A stretch of DNA of 64,000 nucleotides from Candidatus Helarchaeota archaeon (GTDB lineage Archaea > Asgardarchaeota > Lokiarchaeia > Helarchaeales > RDOG01): assembly GCA_019058315.1 (NCBI GenBank), contig JAHPZH010000009.1:44505-108504 (forward strand). Direction: 5' to 3'. A model generated the notes under the pieces. It was not told the origin of the DNA, did no database searches, and saw only the letters and a list, made by a program, of their open reading frames with translations. Positions 47,775 through 56,205 of the stretch are shown here, piece by piece. Position numbers and translations under genes: made by a program. Position 1 is the first letter of the stretch. The number at the start of each line of letters is the position of its first letter.

Positions 47775-48266
47775 ATGTCAAAAACAATTGAACCAAAAAA
47801 AAGATTAGTTGCAATACGAATTCGAGGTAACGTAGGAATTAGAAAATCAATAAAAGAAACATTGCAGTATCTAAGATTATTTAAAGTGAATCATGCAATA
47901 TTGTTAGATGATAGGAAAAGTTATAAGGGTATGTTGCAGAAAGCTAAAGATTATATTACATGGGGTCAAATAGATAAAGAAACACTTTTTCGATTAATAA
48001 AGGAAAGAGGTCGATTGATGGGTAATTTGCCTTTAACCGATGAGCATATTAAAAAATATACAAAATATAACTCCATAAAGGAGTTTTCAGATGCAATTTT
48101 CAATTTAGAAACAGAATTTGTAAAACTCCCATATCTAAAACCCATTTTCAGATTACATCCTCCAAAAAGAGGATATAAATTTAGTAAAAAGAGAGCATAT
48201 AAGGCTAGAGGGGAATTAGGAAATAGAGGCATTGAAATAAATCCATTATTAATGAGAATGATTTAG
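47775..48266 (+). CDS. rpl30: Ribosomal protein L30 (uL30)
   Basis: A 163-residue archaeal-type uL30: KRLVAIRIRGNVGIRKSIKE, LRLFKVNHAILLDD, and the C-terminal half GNLPLTDEHIKKYTKY with FRLHPPKRGYKFSKKRAYKA. ATG at 47775 after AAGGAAG is preferred to a GTG in frame that overlaps the end of S5. It belongs to the large subunit. Confidence 0.94.
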   Translation: MSKTIEPKKRLVAIRIRGNVGIRKSIKETLQYLRLFKVNHAILLDDRKSYKGMLQKAKDYITWGQIDKETLFRLIKERGRLMGNLPLTDEHIKKYTKYNSIKEFSDAIFNLETEFVKLPYLKPIFRLHPPKRGYKFSKKRAYKARGELGNRGIEINPLLMRMI

Positions 48267-48280
48267 GCTGGTAAGATTAA

Positions 48281-48697
48281 ATGTCAAAAAGATTAAAAAA
48301 AGCAGTTAGAAAAAAACGCGGTTCTCGAACACATGGATATGGTACAATAAGTCAGCATAGAAAAGGGGGTCAAAGAGGTGGAAAAGGAGTAATGACCGGA
48401 GGAAAAAAACATTTATGGATTAAAACTGTAAAATTTTATAAAGATTATTATGGTAAACATGGATTCAAACGTCATAATTATATAATTAAAAGTTTGAGAA
48501 TAATTAATATTGGACAATTAAATGAATTATCTAAAACCCTTTCAAAAACTAATTTAAATGGTCTGGAACTAGGGTTTGATAAAGTTTTAGGAAAAGGAAA
48601 CTTAGATGCAGCCCTAAATGTTACTGCTCTTGAATTTTCTAAACTTGCTATTAAAAAAATTGAAGGTGCAGGTGGAAAAATAGAAAAAATTGAATAA
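48281..48697 (+). CDS. rpl15: Ribosomal protein L15 (uL15)
   Basis: A 138-residue protein with KKRGSRTHGYGTISQHRKGG then GQRGGKGVMTGGKKHLW (the glycine-rich rRNA-binding start) and the end FDKVLGKGNLDAALNVTALE. It is normal in length for archaea. It lies 14 bases after L30 and 33 before secY. Confidence 0.95.
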   Translation: MSKRLKKAVRKKRGSRTHGYGTISQHRKGGQRGGKGVMTGGKKHLWIKTVKFYKDYYGKHGFKRHNYIIKSLRIINIGQLNELSKTLSKTNLNGLELGFDKVLGKGNLDAALNVTALEFSKLAIKKIEGAGGKIEKIE

Positions 48698-48730
48698 TTT
48701 TAATTAATATTATATATCTAGAGGATATAA

Positions 48731-50335
48731 ATGCCGAGTCGATTTCTTCAAGTATTATCTCCATTTATAAAAGTGATGCCTGAAGTTAAACCACCCGAAA
48801 GGGAAATTGCTTTTAAGGAAAAATTTTTATGGACCGCTATTGTCCTCTTGGTTTATTTAATAATGTCAAATTTACCTCTATGGGGGATAGATAGAGAGGC
48901 GGGTACCGATTATTTCTATTGGTGGCGGGTCTTATTAGCTAGTAACCGTGGAACCTTAATGGAGCTCGGAATTGGACCTATTGTTACAGCTGGGTTAATT
49001 ATGCAGATGCTGAGTGGGTCAAAACTAATTAATGTGGATTTCTCTGATCCAGATGATCGGATGCTGTTTACTGGATCCCAGAAGGTCCTAGCAATTTTTA
49101 TGACTATAATTCAAATTGTTGCCTATATGGTAGCAGGTGCTTACGGACAACTTTCGATCCCTACTGCAGGCATGATATTCATTCAATTATTTGTTGCAGG
49201 CATTATTGTGATATTATTGGATGAACTTCTTCAGAAAGGTTGGGGACTGGGATCTGGAGTCTCTCTCTTCATTGCTGCAGGAGTTTGTCAAAGTATAGTT
49301 TGGTCTATGTTTTCTCCTTTTCCAGCAAGTGAAGATCAACTTTCTATGGGTGTTATTATTGCACTTATTGTGGTTGTGTTTCAAGGTGGCCTTCATACAG
49401 TAAATGTTTCTTTACCCGAATGGCCTGATTGGTTTAAACAATTGGTAGCTTACTATCAAATTGATCCATCTACACCCTCTATTCCTCCAATACCTGTTCA
49501 AAATACGATTAACACCATAATTTATCAACGTCCCTTTGTTCCTTATTTTGATTTAACAACAAATCTTAACTGGACAAACCCTAATTTGCCAACACTTATT
49601 GGTTTCATTGCTACAATTATAGTATTTGCTATTGTAATTTGGTTAGAAAGTGTTCGTGTTGAAATTCCACTCCAATATGCTAAATATAGAGGTTTTAAAG
49701 GAAAATATCCCATAAAATTACTTTATGTCTCAAATATTCCTGTTATATTAGTTCAAGCTTTATACGCTAATGTACTATTCTTTTCTCAATTGTTATTTCG
49801 TCTCCCAGTATTAGGCGAAAATTTCTTTTTCAGACTTTTTGCCAATTTTGAAGATATCAATTTAACCCAACAATCCCCATTCATGCAGCCTAAACCAGGG
49901 TGCCTCGTCTACTATTTAACTCCTCCCCGCGGAATAAATTACTTGTTACAAGATCCAATTAGGGGCATAATATACATGTTTATTCTAATTTTTCTATGTA
50001 CTTGGTTCGCTAAGGTCTGGTTGGACGTTGCGGGAATTGCACCGCGTGATGTATCTTATCAAATTTTACAAGCTGGTCTTATGGTTCCTGGGTTCCGACC
50101 ATCACCAAAGATTTTAGAAAGAATATTAGAACGATACATACCCACAGTTACAATTATCGGTGGGATATGTGTGGGGTTGGTAGCGGCGTTTGCAGATTTC
50201 TTAGGTTCCTTAGGAACGGGAATGGGAGTATTATTGACTGTAGGAATAATTTATCAATATTATCAAATCATTGCACAGGAGCAAATGGCCGATATGCATC
50301 CCGCTATGAAAGGATTACTCGGATTAGAAGGGTAG
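48731..50335 (+). CDS. secY: Preprotein translocase subunit SecY/Sec61-alpha
   Basis: A 534-residue membrane protein with ten expected helices: the start FIKVMPEVKPPEREIAFKEK, plug region NRGTLMELGIGPIVTAGLIM, and the C-terminal half GLMVPGFRPSPKILERILER with FADFLGSLGTGMGVLL. It forms the channel for protein export and membrane insertion. It is longer than usual because of two long external loops (about residues 225-290 and 360-405). The adenylate kinase gene that often follows secY in archaea is missing; an EMC3-like gene follows at once. Confidence 0.95.
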   Translation: MPSRFLQVLSPFIKVMPEVKPPEREIAFKEKFLWTAIVLLVYLIMSNLPLWGIDREAGTDYFYWWRVLLASNRGTLMELGIGPIVTAGLIMQMLSGSKLINVDFSDPDDRMLFTGSQKVLAIFMTIIQIVAYMVAGAYGQLSIPTAGMIFIQLFVAGIIVILLDELLQKGWGLGSGVSLFIAAGVCQSIVWSMFSPFPASEDQLSMGVIIALIVVVFQGGLHTVNVSLPEWPDWFKQLVAYYQIDPSTPSIPPIPVQNTINTIIYQRPFVPYFDLTTNLNWTNPNLPTLIGFIATIIVFAIVIWLESVRVEIPLQYAKYRGFKGKYPIKLLYVSNIPVILVQALYANVLFFSQLLFRLPVLGENFFFRLFANFEDINLTQQSPFMQPKPGCLVYYLTPPRGINYLLQDPIRGIIYMFILIFLCTWFAKVWLDVAGIAPRDVSYQILQAGLMVPGFRPSPKILERILERYIPTVTIIGGICVGLVAAFADFLGSLGTGMGVLLTVGIIYQYYQIIAQEQMADMHPAMKGLLGLEG

Positions 50336-50354
50336 TAAAGGAGGTTAGATTTAT

Positions 50355-51104
50355 ATGGATTCTAAAATAAAATATCTCATTATTTTTATTGTGTTAATAG
50401 GTTTTATTATTGCAATACTTAGTTATTTTCCTCGATTAGACTTTACAGTATGGGCGCCAATTAGATATTTTCTCAAATATAATCTCCATATTTCATTCCT
50501 TGTAGTTACTCTTTTTTCATTATCTCTTGGACTGATATCAAGTATGGTTTCTTATATTGTATTAGATCTTCCCCGTCTAAAGAGATATCAACAAGAGATT
50601 AAAAAGTGGACCGCTCAAGAAAAAAGAGTAAAAGAACTTAAAGCTGAAGGAACTCCGAATAGAAAATTAGCGCTTAAAGTCAAAAGGAAAAAAAAGTATA
50701 TTGAAAAAATTCGTAGAGAAGTTGCATCGGAAAGAATGAAACCAACCTTTTTCACAATGGTTCCTTTCATGGTAATTTTTATAATTTTAAACGGATATAT
50801 CTTTCCAACCGCTTCTGGAATTGTTGTTGCCATTTTTCCATTTAATATCTATAAAGTTCCAATAATCGGCGCCATGCCCTACTTAGGTCCAATAAGCAGT
50901 ATGACAAAACCAATTGCTCTATTTTTTTCGCTTCCTTCTATTGATTTAGGAAATGGAATTGCTATCTCATCAATTTATTTCTTTCAAATATTATATAGGT
51001 GTAATAATGGGTATTATCTCTATTTCACGGGTTGGTACTTTATTTGTACCTTTGGTTTTAATTCAATATTACAAAGATTAATGGGATTAAACCCCGAAAT
51101 GTAA
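50355..51104 (+). CDS. EMC3/TMCO1-like membrane insertase (DUF106, YidC/Oxa1 superfamily)
   Basis: A 249-residue membrane protein with an N-terminal helix, a helix at about 45-72, a cytoplasmic coiled coil (about 75-125, LPRLKRYQQEIKKWTAQEKR), then helices about 130-165 and near the C-terminus, ending NSILQRLMGLNPEM. This is the archaeal DUF106 layout related to eukaryotic EMC3 and TMCO1, thought to insert membrane proteins. AAGGAGGT precedes the ATG. The stretch LYRCNNGYYLYFTGWYF before the last helix is unusually polar, but no other frame restores a better match. It is next to secY, as in most archaea. Confidence 0.82.
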   Translation: MDSKIKYLIIFIVLIGFIIAILSYFPRLDFTVWAPIRYFLKYNLHISFLVVTLFSLSLGLISSMVSYIVLDLPRLKRYQQEIKKWTAQEKRVKELKAEGTPNRKLALKVKRKKKYIEKIRREVASERMKPTFFTMVPFMVIFIILNGYIFPTASGIVVAIFPFNIYKVPIIGAMPYLGPISSMTKPIALFFSLPSIDLGNGIAISSIYFFQILYRCNNGYYLYFTGWYFICTFGFNSILQRLMGLNPEM

Positions 51105-51176
51105 AATATTAATTTTAGCATAAGTTCTTAAAATTGTTTTGAAATTTATTTATTATCTCTAATTGGAGTTGAAGAA

Positions 51177-51455
51177 ATGCCTGAACCACGTTATAGATCT
51201 AGATCAAAACGAAGAAAAAAAGTGGTAACCCCAAGTGGTGAAAATAAGATACATTACATTGCTAGAACACCAAGTTTTGCAGTCTGTGCTCTATGTCATG
51301 GAAAATTGAAAGGTGTCCCTCGAGCAAGCAAAGTAGTGGGCAAAAAATTGAACAAAGTTCAAAAAAGACCGGATAGAATGTATGGAGGTTATCTCTGTCC
51401 ACAATGTTTAAAAGAAGAATTGAAAAAGAATGCTCGGAAAGAAGCAAAAATTTAA
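51177..51455 (+). CDS. rpl34e: Ribosomal protein L34e (eL34)
   Basis: A 92-residue protein with PRYRSRSKRRKKVVTPSGEN, a zinc-binding pair CALCHGKL and CPQC near the end, and the conserved RASKVVGKKLNKVQKRPDRM. It is normal in length for archaeal eL34. It lies in the usual order before cytidylate kinase. Confidence 0.93.
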   Translation: MPEPRYRSRSKRRKKVVTPSGENKIHYIARTPSFAVCALCHGKLKGVPRASKVVGKKLNKVQKRPDRMYGGYLCPQCLKEELKKNARKEAKI

Positions 51456-51471
51456 AATCACTTATTGATTT

Positions 51472-52029
51472 TTGGATGTTCTAGATTTGGGGGTGGTAAT
51501 TGCTATAGCCGGTCCGCACGGAAGCGGAAAATCAACTTATGCAAAAATGATTTCAGAAGAATTTAATTTTAGGCATATTACAATAGGTTTAATATTTAGA
51601 GAAATGGCGAAGGAAAAAAAATTATCTTTAGAGGAATTCAGTGCTTATGTCGAAAAACATCCCGAAATTGACAGAGAAATGGATGACAGAATTATTATAG
51701 AAGCAAAAAAGGGTGATGACGTTATTATTGATAGCCAATTATCTGCTTGGATGACGAAAGATCTTTCAAAAATTAAAATTTATTTTACTGCACCAAAATC
51801 CGTAAGAATTATAAGAATCGCAGCACGGGAAAATGTTTCTTATGAAAAAGCTGAAAAAGAAACTATAACACGTGAAAAGAGCGAGAAAAAGCGTTATAAA
51901 GAATTGTATAATATCGATATTTCAAATTTATCAATTTATGATTTTATTATTAATACTGATATTTGGTCAATAGAATCCACTTTCCAAATTTTAAAGGTAG
52001 CTATAAAGGAATATATCGAAAATCAATAG
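51472..52029 (+). CDS. cmk: Cytidylate kinase
   Basis: A 185-residue nucleotide kinase with the P-loop AGPHGSGKSTYAKMISEEF, then EHPEIDREMDDR-like acidic helix (KHPEIDREMDDRIIIEAKKG) and DSQLSAWM, matching the archaeal Cmk family. It phosphorylates CMP and dCMP. TTG at 51472 gives an eight-residue leader; the GTG at 51493 (VVIAIAGPHG) would give the family start and may be the real one. It lies between L34e and L14e, as in many archaea. Confidence 0.88.
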   Translation: MDVLDLGVVIAIAGPHGSGKSTYAKMISEEFNFRHITIGLIFREMAKEKKLSLEEFSAYVEKHPEIDREMDDRIIIEAKKGDDVIIDSQLSAWMTKDLSKIKIYFTAPKSVRIIRIAARENVSYEKAEKETITREKSEKKRYKELYNIDISNLSIYDFIINTDIWSIESTFQILKVAIKEYIENQ

Positions 52030-52054
52030 TCAATATTAAGGAGGTTATGTTAAA

Positions 52055-52333
52055 ATGTCTTTATTTGGAGTAGGAAGAATTTGCGTTAAATTAGCCGGTC
52101 GAGAAGCTGGTCGAAAATGTGTAATTGTTGATGTAATTGATAAAAATTTTGTGCTAATCACAGGACCCAAATCCGTTTCTAATGTTAAACGTAGAAGGGC
52201 GAATGTGAAACAATTAGAACCTTTGGAAATGATCGAAATCTCTAAAAAAATTTCTGATGAAGATCTTGAAAAAGAATTAAAAAAACATAAAAAAATCGAT
52301 TTTATGAAAAAAATAGTAAAAATTTCGGTCTAA
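52055..52333 (+). CDS. rpl14e: Ribosomal protein L14e (eL14)
   Basis: A 92-residue KOW-type protein: GRICVKLAGREAGRKCVIVD, FVLITGPKSVSNVKRRRANV and KQLEPLEM, the archaeal eL14 form. A strong AAGGAGGT lies 9 bases before its ATG. It is in the usual place before cbf5. Confidence 0.92.
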   Translation: MSLFGVGRICVKLAGREAGRKCVIVDVIDKNFVLITGPKSVSNVKRRRANVKQLEPLEMIEISKKISDEDLEKELKKHKKIDFMKKIVKISV

Positions 52334-52356
52334 AACTATATTCTTATTTTATTTCT

Positions 52357-53385
52357 TTGCTGATTTTTATGGTTGGACCAGATTGGGGAACTAAAGCAAG
52401 TAATGGGTTCTTAATAAAATCAAAAGAACCTTCTACTAATTTAGAATTTGGAAGTTATCCAGAGAAAAGAGAAATCAATGAGTATATAAAAAAAGGATTT
52501 ATAGTTTTAGATAAACCATCTGGTCCCAGCTCCCATGAGGTAGCAGCTTGGGTTAAAAAAATTTTAAATCTAAATAAAACAGGCCATTGTGGAACATTAG
52601 ATCCTAAAGTTACTGGAATTCTACCAATGGCACTAGAAGACAGTACAAAAATTATTCAAGCATTTTTACAATCGAATAAAGAATATATTTGTATAATGAA
52701 AATTCATAAAACAATAGCCCCTGATAGAATTAAAAATGTATGTAAGGAATTTTTAGGTCCAATTTACCAAAGACCTCCGCTTCGTTCTTCCGTTAAAAGA
52801 AATCTGCGTATAAGGCATATTTATTATTTTGATGTTTTAGAAATTGAAGATTCAAAAGTCTTATTTCGTATAGGTTGTGAATCTGGGACTTATATCCGAA
52901 AAATTTGTTTCGATATAGGGGAAATTTTAGGTGTTGGTGCGCATATGCAAGAACTCAGAAGAACTCGCCATGGAAATCTGAAAGAGGATGAAAATTTAAT
53001 TACATTACACGATTTAACGGATGCTTATCAATTTTGGAAGGAAGATAAGGATGAATCTTATCTAAGAAATATCATTTTACCTATGGAAAAGGTGATTGAT
53101 TTTTTACCTAAAATTATAATAAGAGATTCAGCAATTGATGCAATTTGCCATGGGGCTAACCTAGCAGCACCTGGAATTGTAAAATTAAATCCTTCAATAA
53201 AACCAAATAGTTTAGTCGGGATTTTTTCTCTAAAAAATGAATTAATCGCTTTAGGAATAGCAAAAAAGACGAGTAAACAAATATTAGAAACTGATCATGG
53301 AATTGTATGTAAAACTGAAAGAGTCATTATGGAACCTGGAATATATCCTGCTTGGTATGAATATAAAAAATACAAATCAGAATAA
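52357..53385 (+). CDS. cbf5: tRNA/rRNA pseudouridine synthase Cbf5 (H/ACA RNP)
   Basis: A 342-residue protein with the TruB core FIVLDKPSGPSSHEVAAWVK, HCGTLDPKVTGILPMAL (catalytic Asp) and RIGCESGTYIRKICFDIGE, then a C-terminal PUA domain (LPKIIIRDSAIDAICHGANL, VCKTERVIMEPGIYPAW). It makes pseudouridine in rRNA guided by H/ACA RNAs and also in tRNA. The ATG at 52369 (MVGPDWG) is an alternative start to the TTG at 52357. Confidence 0.93.
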   Translation: MLIFMVGPDWGTKASNGFLIKSKEPSTNLEFGSYPEKREINEYIKKGFIVLDKPSGPSSHEVAAWVKKILNLNKTGHCGTLDPKVTGILPMALEDSTKIIQAFLQSNKEYICIMKIHKTIAPDRIKNVCKEFLGPIYQRPPLRSSVKRNLRIRHIYYFDVLEIEDSKVLFRIGCESGTYIRKICFDIGEILGVGAHMQELRRTRHGNLKEDENLITLHDLTDAYQFWKEDKDESYLRNIILPMEKVIDFLPKIIIRDSAIDAICHGANLAAPGIVKLNPSIKPNSLVGIFSLKNELIALGIAKKTSKQILETDHGIVCKTERVIMEPGIYPAWYEYKKYKSE

Positions 53386-53402
53386 TTTTTTGAGAGCTAA
53401 TA

Positions 53403-53987
53403 ATGAATGAGCATTATTTTTCAGAATCTCCAACTTCAAAAATTAATTTATTTACTATTAAAACTAATTTACGAAACCAAAATTTTCAATTCTTAACAGC
53501 AACTGGAATGTTTTCTCCTAAAAATATTGACAAAGGAACTCGGCTATTAATCGAAACAATGGAACTTCCAATAGAAGGTAATATTTTAGATTTAGGGACG
53601 GGATACGGGGTTATTGGTATAGTCACAGCTTGTATTGCACCAAATTGCTATGTTTATATGATTGATCGTAATGAAAGGGCTGTTTGGTTAGCAAAAGAAA
53701 ATATTAAAAAAAATGCGATCAATAACGCTGAAGCTAGAATTGGAGGATTAGAAGCTGTTAAAAATATAAAATTCAAATTAATATTAAGTAATCCACCTCT
53801 TTCAATGGGATATGAAAAACTTAATTCCCTTTTTTCATCAATCCCGGATTATTTCGACCAAGATTGTGTGTTTCAAATTGTTTTGCGAAAGACTCATCAG
53901 AAAATTATTAGTATGATGGAAAATATTTTTACTAATATTGAGATATTGAAAAAAAAGAGCGGCTATATAATTTTAAAATGTTATTAA
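53403..53987 (+). CDS. RsmC/MTS-like small-domain methyltransferase
   Basis: A 194-residue class I methyltransferase: NILDLGTGYGVIGIVTACIA (motif I), YMIDRNERAVWLAKENIKKN, and LILSNPPLSMGYEKLN (the NPP motif of N-methylating enzymes). This is the small-domain (MTS) family that methylates rRNA or other nucleobases in archaea. It follows cbf5 by 17 bases, which suits an rRNA-modifying role, although the target is not known. Confidence 0.82.
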   Translation: MNEHYFSESPTSKINLFTIKTNLRNQNFQFLTATGMFSPKNIDKGTRLLIETMELPIEGNILDLGTGYGVIGIVTACIAPNCYVYMIDRNERAVWLAKENIKKNAINNAEARIGGLEAVKNIKFKLILSNPPLSMGYEKLNSLFSSIPDYFDQDCVFQIVLRKTHQKIISMMENIFTNIEILKKKSGYIILKCY

Positions 53988-54004
53988 AAATCAAAAACAC
54001 CTAA

Positions 54005-54106
54005 GCTGGGATAGCCAAGTGGTACGGCGCAGGCCTGGAGCTTCCTTTTAAAAGAAAGCCTGTGATTCTTTGAATCGCGAGGGTTCAAATCCCTCTCCCA
54101 GCGCCA
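54005..54106 (+). tRNA. tRNA-Ser(GGA) with 16-nt intron, CCA encoded
   Basis: The acceptor stem GCTGGGA (54005-54011) pairs perfectly with TCCCAGC (54096-54102), followed by G and an encoded CCA. The D stem is GCC/GGC. The anticodon stem CAGGC (54030-54034) pairs with GCCTG (54058-54062). The anticodon GGA is at 54037-54039, and 16 bases (54041-54056) after position 37 are the intron, which contains TCC complementary to the anticodon. A long variable arm (GATTC-TTT-GAATC, 54064-54076) and T stem GAGGG/CCCTC complete a type II tRNA. With GGA it is tRNA-Ser. Confidence 0.9.
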
Positions 54107-54180
54107 TTGTTATATATAATAAATTTACTTTTAAATAAGAAGATATAAATAAAAAACTATTAATTTAAAGCGTGTTATTT

Positions 54181-54294
54181 TTAACCTACTAGTTCTATTT
54201 CTATAAAAACATCCTCTGGGACTCTTATCCTCATTATCTGTCTCATTGTCCTCTCATCGGCATCGATATCTATTAAACGTTTATGTAGACGCAT
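54181..54294 (-). pseudogene. Duplicated 3' end of the S10 gene
   Basis: On the minus strand this reads 37 codons from ATG (MRLHKRLIDIDADERTMRQI, then 17 more residues) and then TAA, identical in every amino acid to the last 37 codons of the intact S10 gene 125 bases away. Yet about 14 codons differ at silent positions and none changes the protein. It begins 11 bases after the S10 stop, with no clear ribosome binding site. A remnant of a second, diverged S10 copy left by recombination is the best reading; a strain-mix assembly error is the main alternative. Confidence 0.75.
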
Positions 54295-54305
54295 TTCCGA
54301 TAATT

Positions 54306-54617
54306 TTAACCAACCAGTTCTATTTCTATAAAAACATCCTCTGGAACTCTAATCCGCATAATTTGCCTCATTGTCCTTTCGTCAGCATCAATGTCTATTA
54401 AGCGTTTATGTAGACGCATCTCCCAGTGCTCCCACGTGGGGGTTCCCTCACCGCAGGGCGATTTTCTTACGGGAATGATTAATCTACGAGTTGGCAAAGG
54501 TACAGGACCCGCCATTTTAACTCCAGTTCGTGTTACAATCTCGGTTACTTGACTACACATCTCAAGCAATTTTGTAGAACTTGTTGAACTGAGACGTATT
54601 CGTGCTCTTTGTACCAT
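54306..54617 (-). CDS. rps10: Ribosomal protein S10 (uS10)
   Basis: A 103-residue protein with RARIRLSSTSSTKLLEMCSQ, GVKMAGPVPLPTRRLIIPV, RKSPCGEGTPTWEHWEMRLH and the end RVPEDVFIEIELVG, the archaeal form at normal length. It lies 67 bases after EF-1A in the archaeal str order S7 - EF-1A - S10. A copy of its tail lies directly downstream. Confidence 0.96.
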   Translation of the reverse strand: MVQRARIRLSSTSSTKLLEMCSQVTEIVTRTGVKMAGPVPLPTRRLIIPVRKSPCGEGTPTWEHWEMRLHKRLIDIDADERTMRQIMRIRVPEDVFIEIELVG

Positions 54618-54684
54618 TTCTAATTATCACTAATATATTATTTTTTAATTTAAAAATAAAATTAAAAAGAAAAACTTTTTGTTT

Positions 54685-56004
54685 CTATTTCTTTTTCTCT
54701 TTCACTTTCTTTTTAAGGTCCATTACGACGCCCACAGCTATCGTTCTTCCCATATCACGGACTGCAAAGCGTCCAAGTTGTGGGAAATCGCTGAATTTCT
54801 CAATGCACATTGGTTTCTTCGGTTTAAATTTAACCATGCCACCTTCATTCATTTTCAAGAAATCAGGTTTTTCTTGAAGTACTTGACCTGTTCGTGGATC
54901 TGTCTTTGTCATAATCTCTTCAAAAACACATGCAACTTGTGCAGTGTGAGCATGTACTACTGGTGCGTATCCTTGAGGAAGCACGGTCGGATGATAGATA
55001 ACTACAATTTGACCTGTAAATTCGTCGGCTACAGTAGGCGGGGTTTTATTTGCATGTCCTAAAACCATACCTCTTCGTAAATCTTTAACTGGTATACCTC
55101 GAATGTTAAAGCCAATATTGTCTCCTGGGATGGCTTGTTTGATTTGTTCATGATGCATCTCTATCGAACGAACTTCTGTGGTTATTTCTGGTGGCATTAT
55201 TATTATTTTGTCTGCGATTTTTAATACTCCTGTTTCAACTCTTCCTACGGGAACAGTACCTACTCCACTAATTTTGTAAACATCTTGAATAGGTATTCTA
55301 AGGTCTTTATCAGTAGGTTTTGGTGGAACTTTTAAATTATCTAATGCATCTACAAGAGTAGGTCCTTTATACCATGGCATTTTATCGCTTTTTTTAGCTA
55401 AATTATCACCAGTCCAAGCACTCGTTGGAATAAATTCAACATCTTCTTTCTTGAACCTAATTTCTTCAAAAAGTAACCTCGAAATCTCGTTTTTGACTTC
55501 ATTAAATCGGTCTTCTTTCCAATCGACTGTAGCATCGTCCATTTTATTAACTGCTACTCTTACTTGTCCTACTCCTAAAGTTCGAGCTAAATATGCATGT
55601 TCTATTGTTTGACCACCAGCTGAAATCCCTGCTTCGAATTCACCTTTTTTAGCGCTTACTACCAGAATTGCTGCATCAGCTTGAGAACTTCCAGTAATCA
55701 TGTTCTTAACAAAATCCCTGTGTCCAGGTGCGTCTATTAGAGTAAAATAATAGTTCTTAGTTTCAAATTTTCGGAACGCAAGATCGATGGTAATTCCACG
55801 TTCGCGTTCCTCCTTTAACCTATCAAATACAAAAGCATATTTCCATGAGGCTCTTTCTAGTTTTTTTGATTCATCTTCCAATTGACGCATTTCTCTGTCT
55901 GTAATTGCACCTGTCAGGATTAACAAGTGACCCATCATAGTGGATTTTCCGTGGTCGATATGACCTATTATGACCAGATTCATGTGCGTTTTTTTCTCGC
56001 TCAT
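54685..56004 (-). CDS. tuf: Translation elongation factor 1-alpha (EF-1A)
   Basis: A 439-residue GTPase: NLVIIGHIDHGKSTMMGHLL (P-loop, with Ile instead of the common Val), ERGITIDLAFRKFETKNYYF (switch I), DAPGHRDFVKNMI (switch II) and AVNKMDD (guanine specificity), then two beta-barrel domains with TVPVGRVETGVLKIADKII. It delivers aminoacyl-tRNA to the ribosome. It has the archaeal/eukaryotic form and length and lies between S7 and S10. Confidence 0.96.
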   Translation of the reverse strand: MSEKKTHMNLVIIGHIDHGKSTMMGHLLILTGAITDREMRQLEDESKKLERASWKYAFVFDRLKEERERGITIDLAFRKFETKNYYFTLIDAPGHRDFVKNMITGSSQADAAILVVSAKKGEFEAGISAGGQTIEHAYLARTLGVGQVRVAVNKMDDATVDWKEDRFNEVKNEISRLLFEEIRFKKEDVEFIPTSAWTGDNLAKKSDKMPWYKGPTLVDALDNLKVPPKPTDKDLRIPIQDVYKISGVGTVPVGRVETGVLKIADKIIIMPPEITTEVRSIEMHHEQIKQAIPGDNIGFNIRGIPVKDLRRGMVLGHANKTPPTVADEFTGQIVVIYHPTVLPQGYAPVVHAHTAQVACVFEEIMTKTDPRTGQVLQEKPDFLKMNEGGMVKFKPKKPMCIEKFSDFPQLGRFAVRDMGRTIAVGVVMDLKKKVKEKKK

Positions 56005-56050
56005 TTATTCACCTCGCGCAATAGCGCTTATTTTTTTAGCTAACATATAT

Positions 56051-56080
56051 TGCTAGTATACTTTATTAATATAACTAGCA
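56051..56080 (-). promoter_or_regulatory. Inverted repeat in the leader region of EF-1A
   Basis: TGCTAGTATA (56051-56060) and TATAACTAGCA (56070-56080) form an almost perfect inverted repeat with a 9-base loop, about 45-75 bases before the EF-1A start. It could be an operator or an mRNA hairpin. No function is shown, and the AT-rich background makes weak hairpins common, though the GCTAG core is not AT-only. Confidence 0.35.
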
Positions 56081-56205
56081 TTTAAGAATTTTACATTATT
56101 CGTGAGGGTAAAAAATATTTTACAATATTTAAGTTTTCTGGATATTATAACAATGGAAATTTAAAATGATTAAATAATCAGCAAAAATTGACCTTAATGA
56201 GATGA

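Noticed and set aside
50980..51104. Possible frameshift near the end of the EMC3-like gene
   Set aside because: The region before the last helix is oddly polar, but the other two frames contain stops, and the end NSILQRLMGLNP fits the family, so I keep it as intact.
54602..55062. Plus-strand open frames opposite EF-1A
   Set aside because: They lie antisense to a well-supported EF-1A gene and have no recognisable family.
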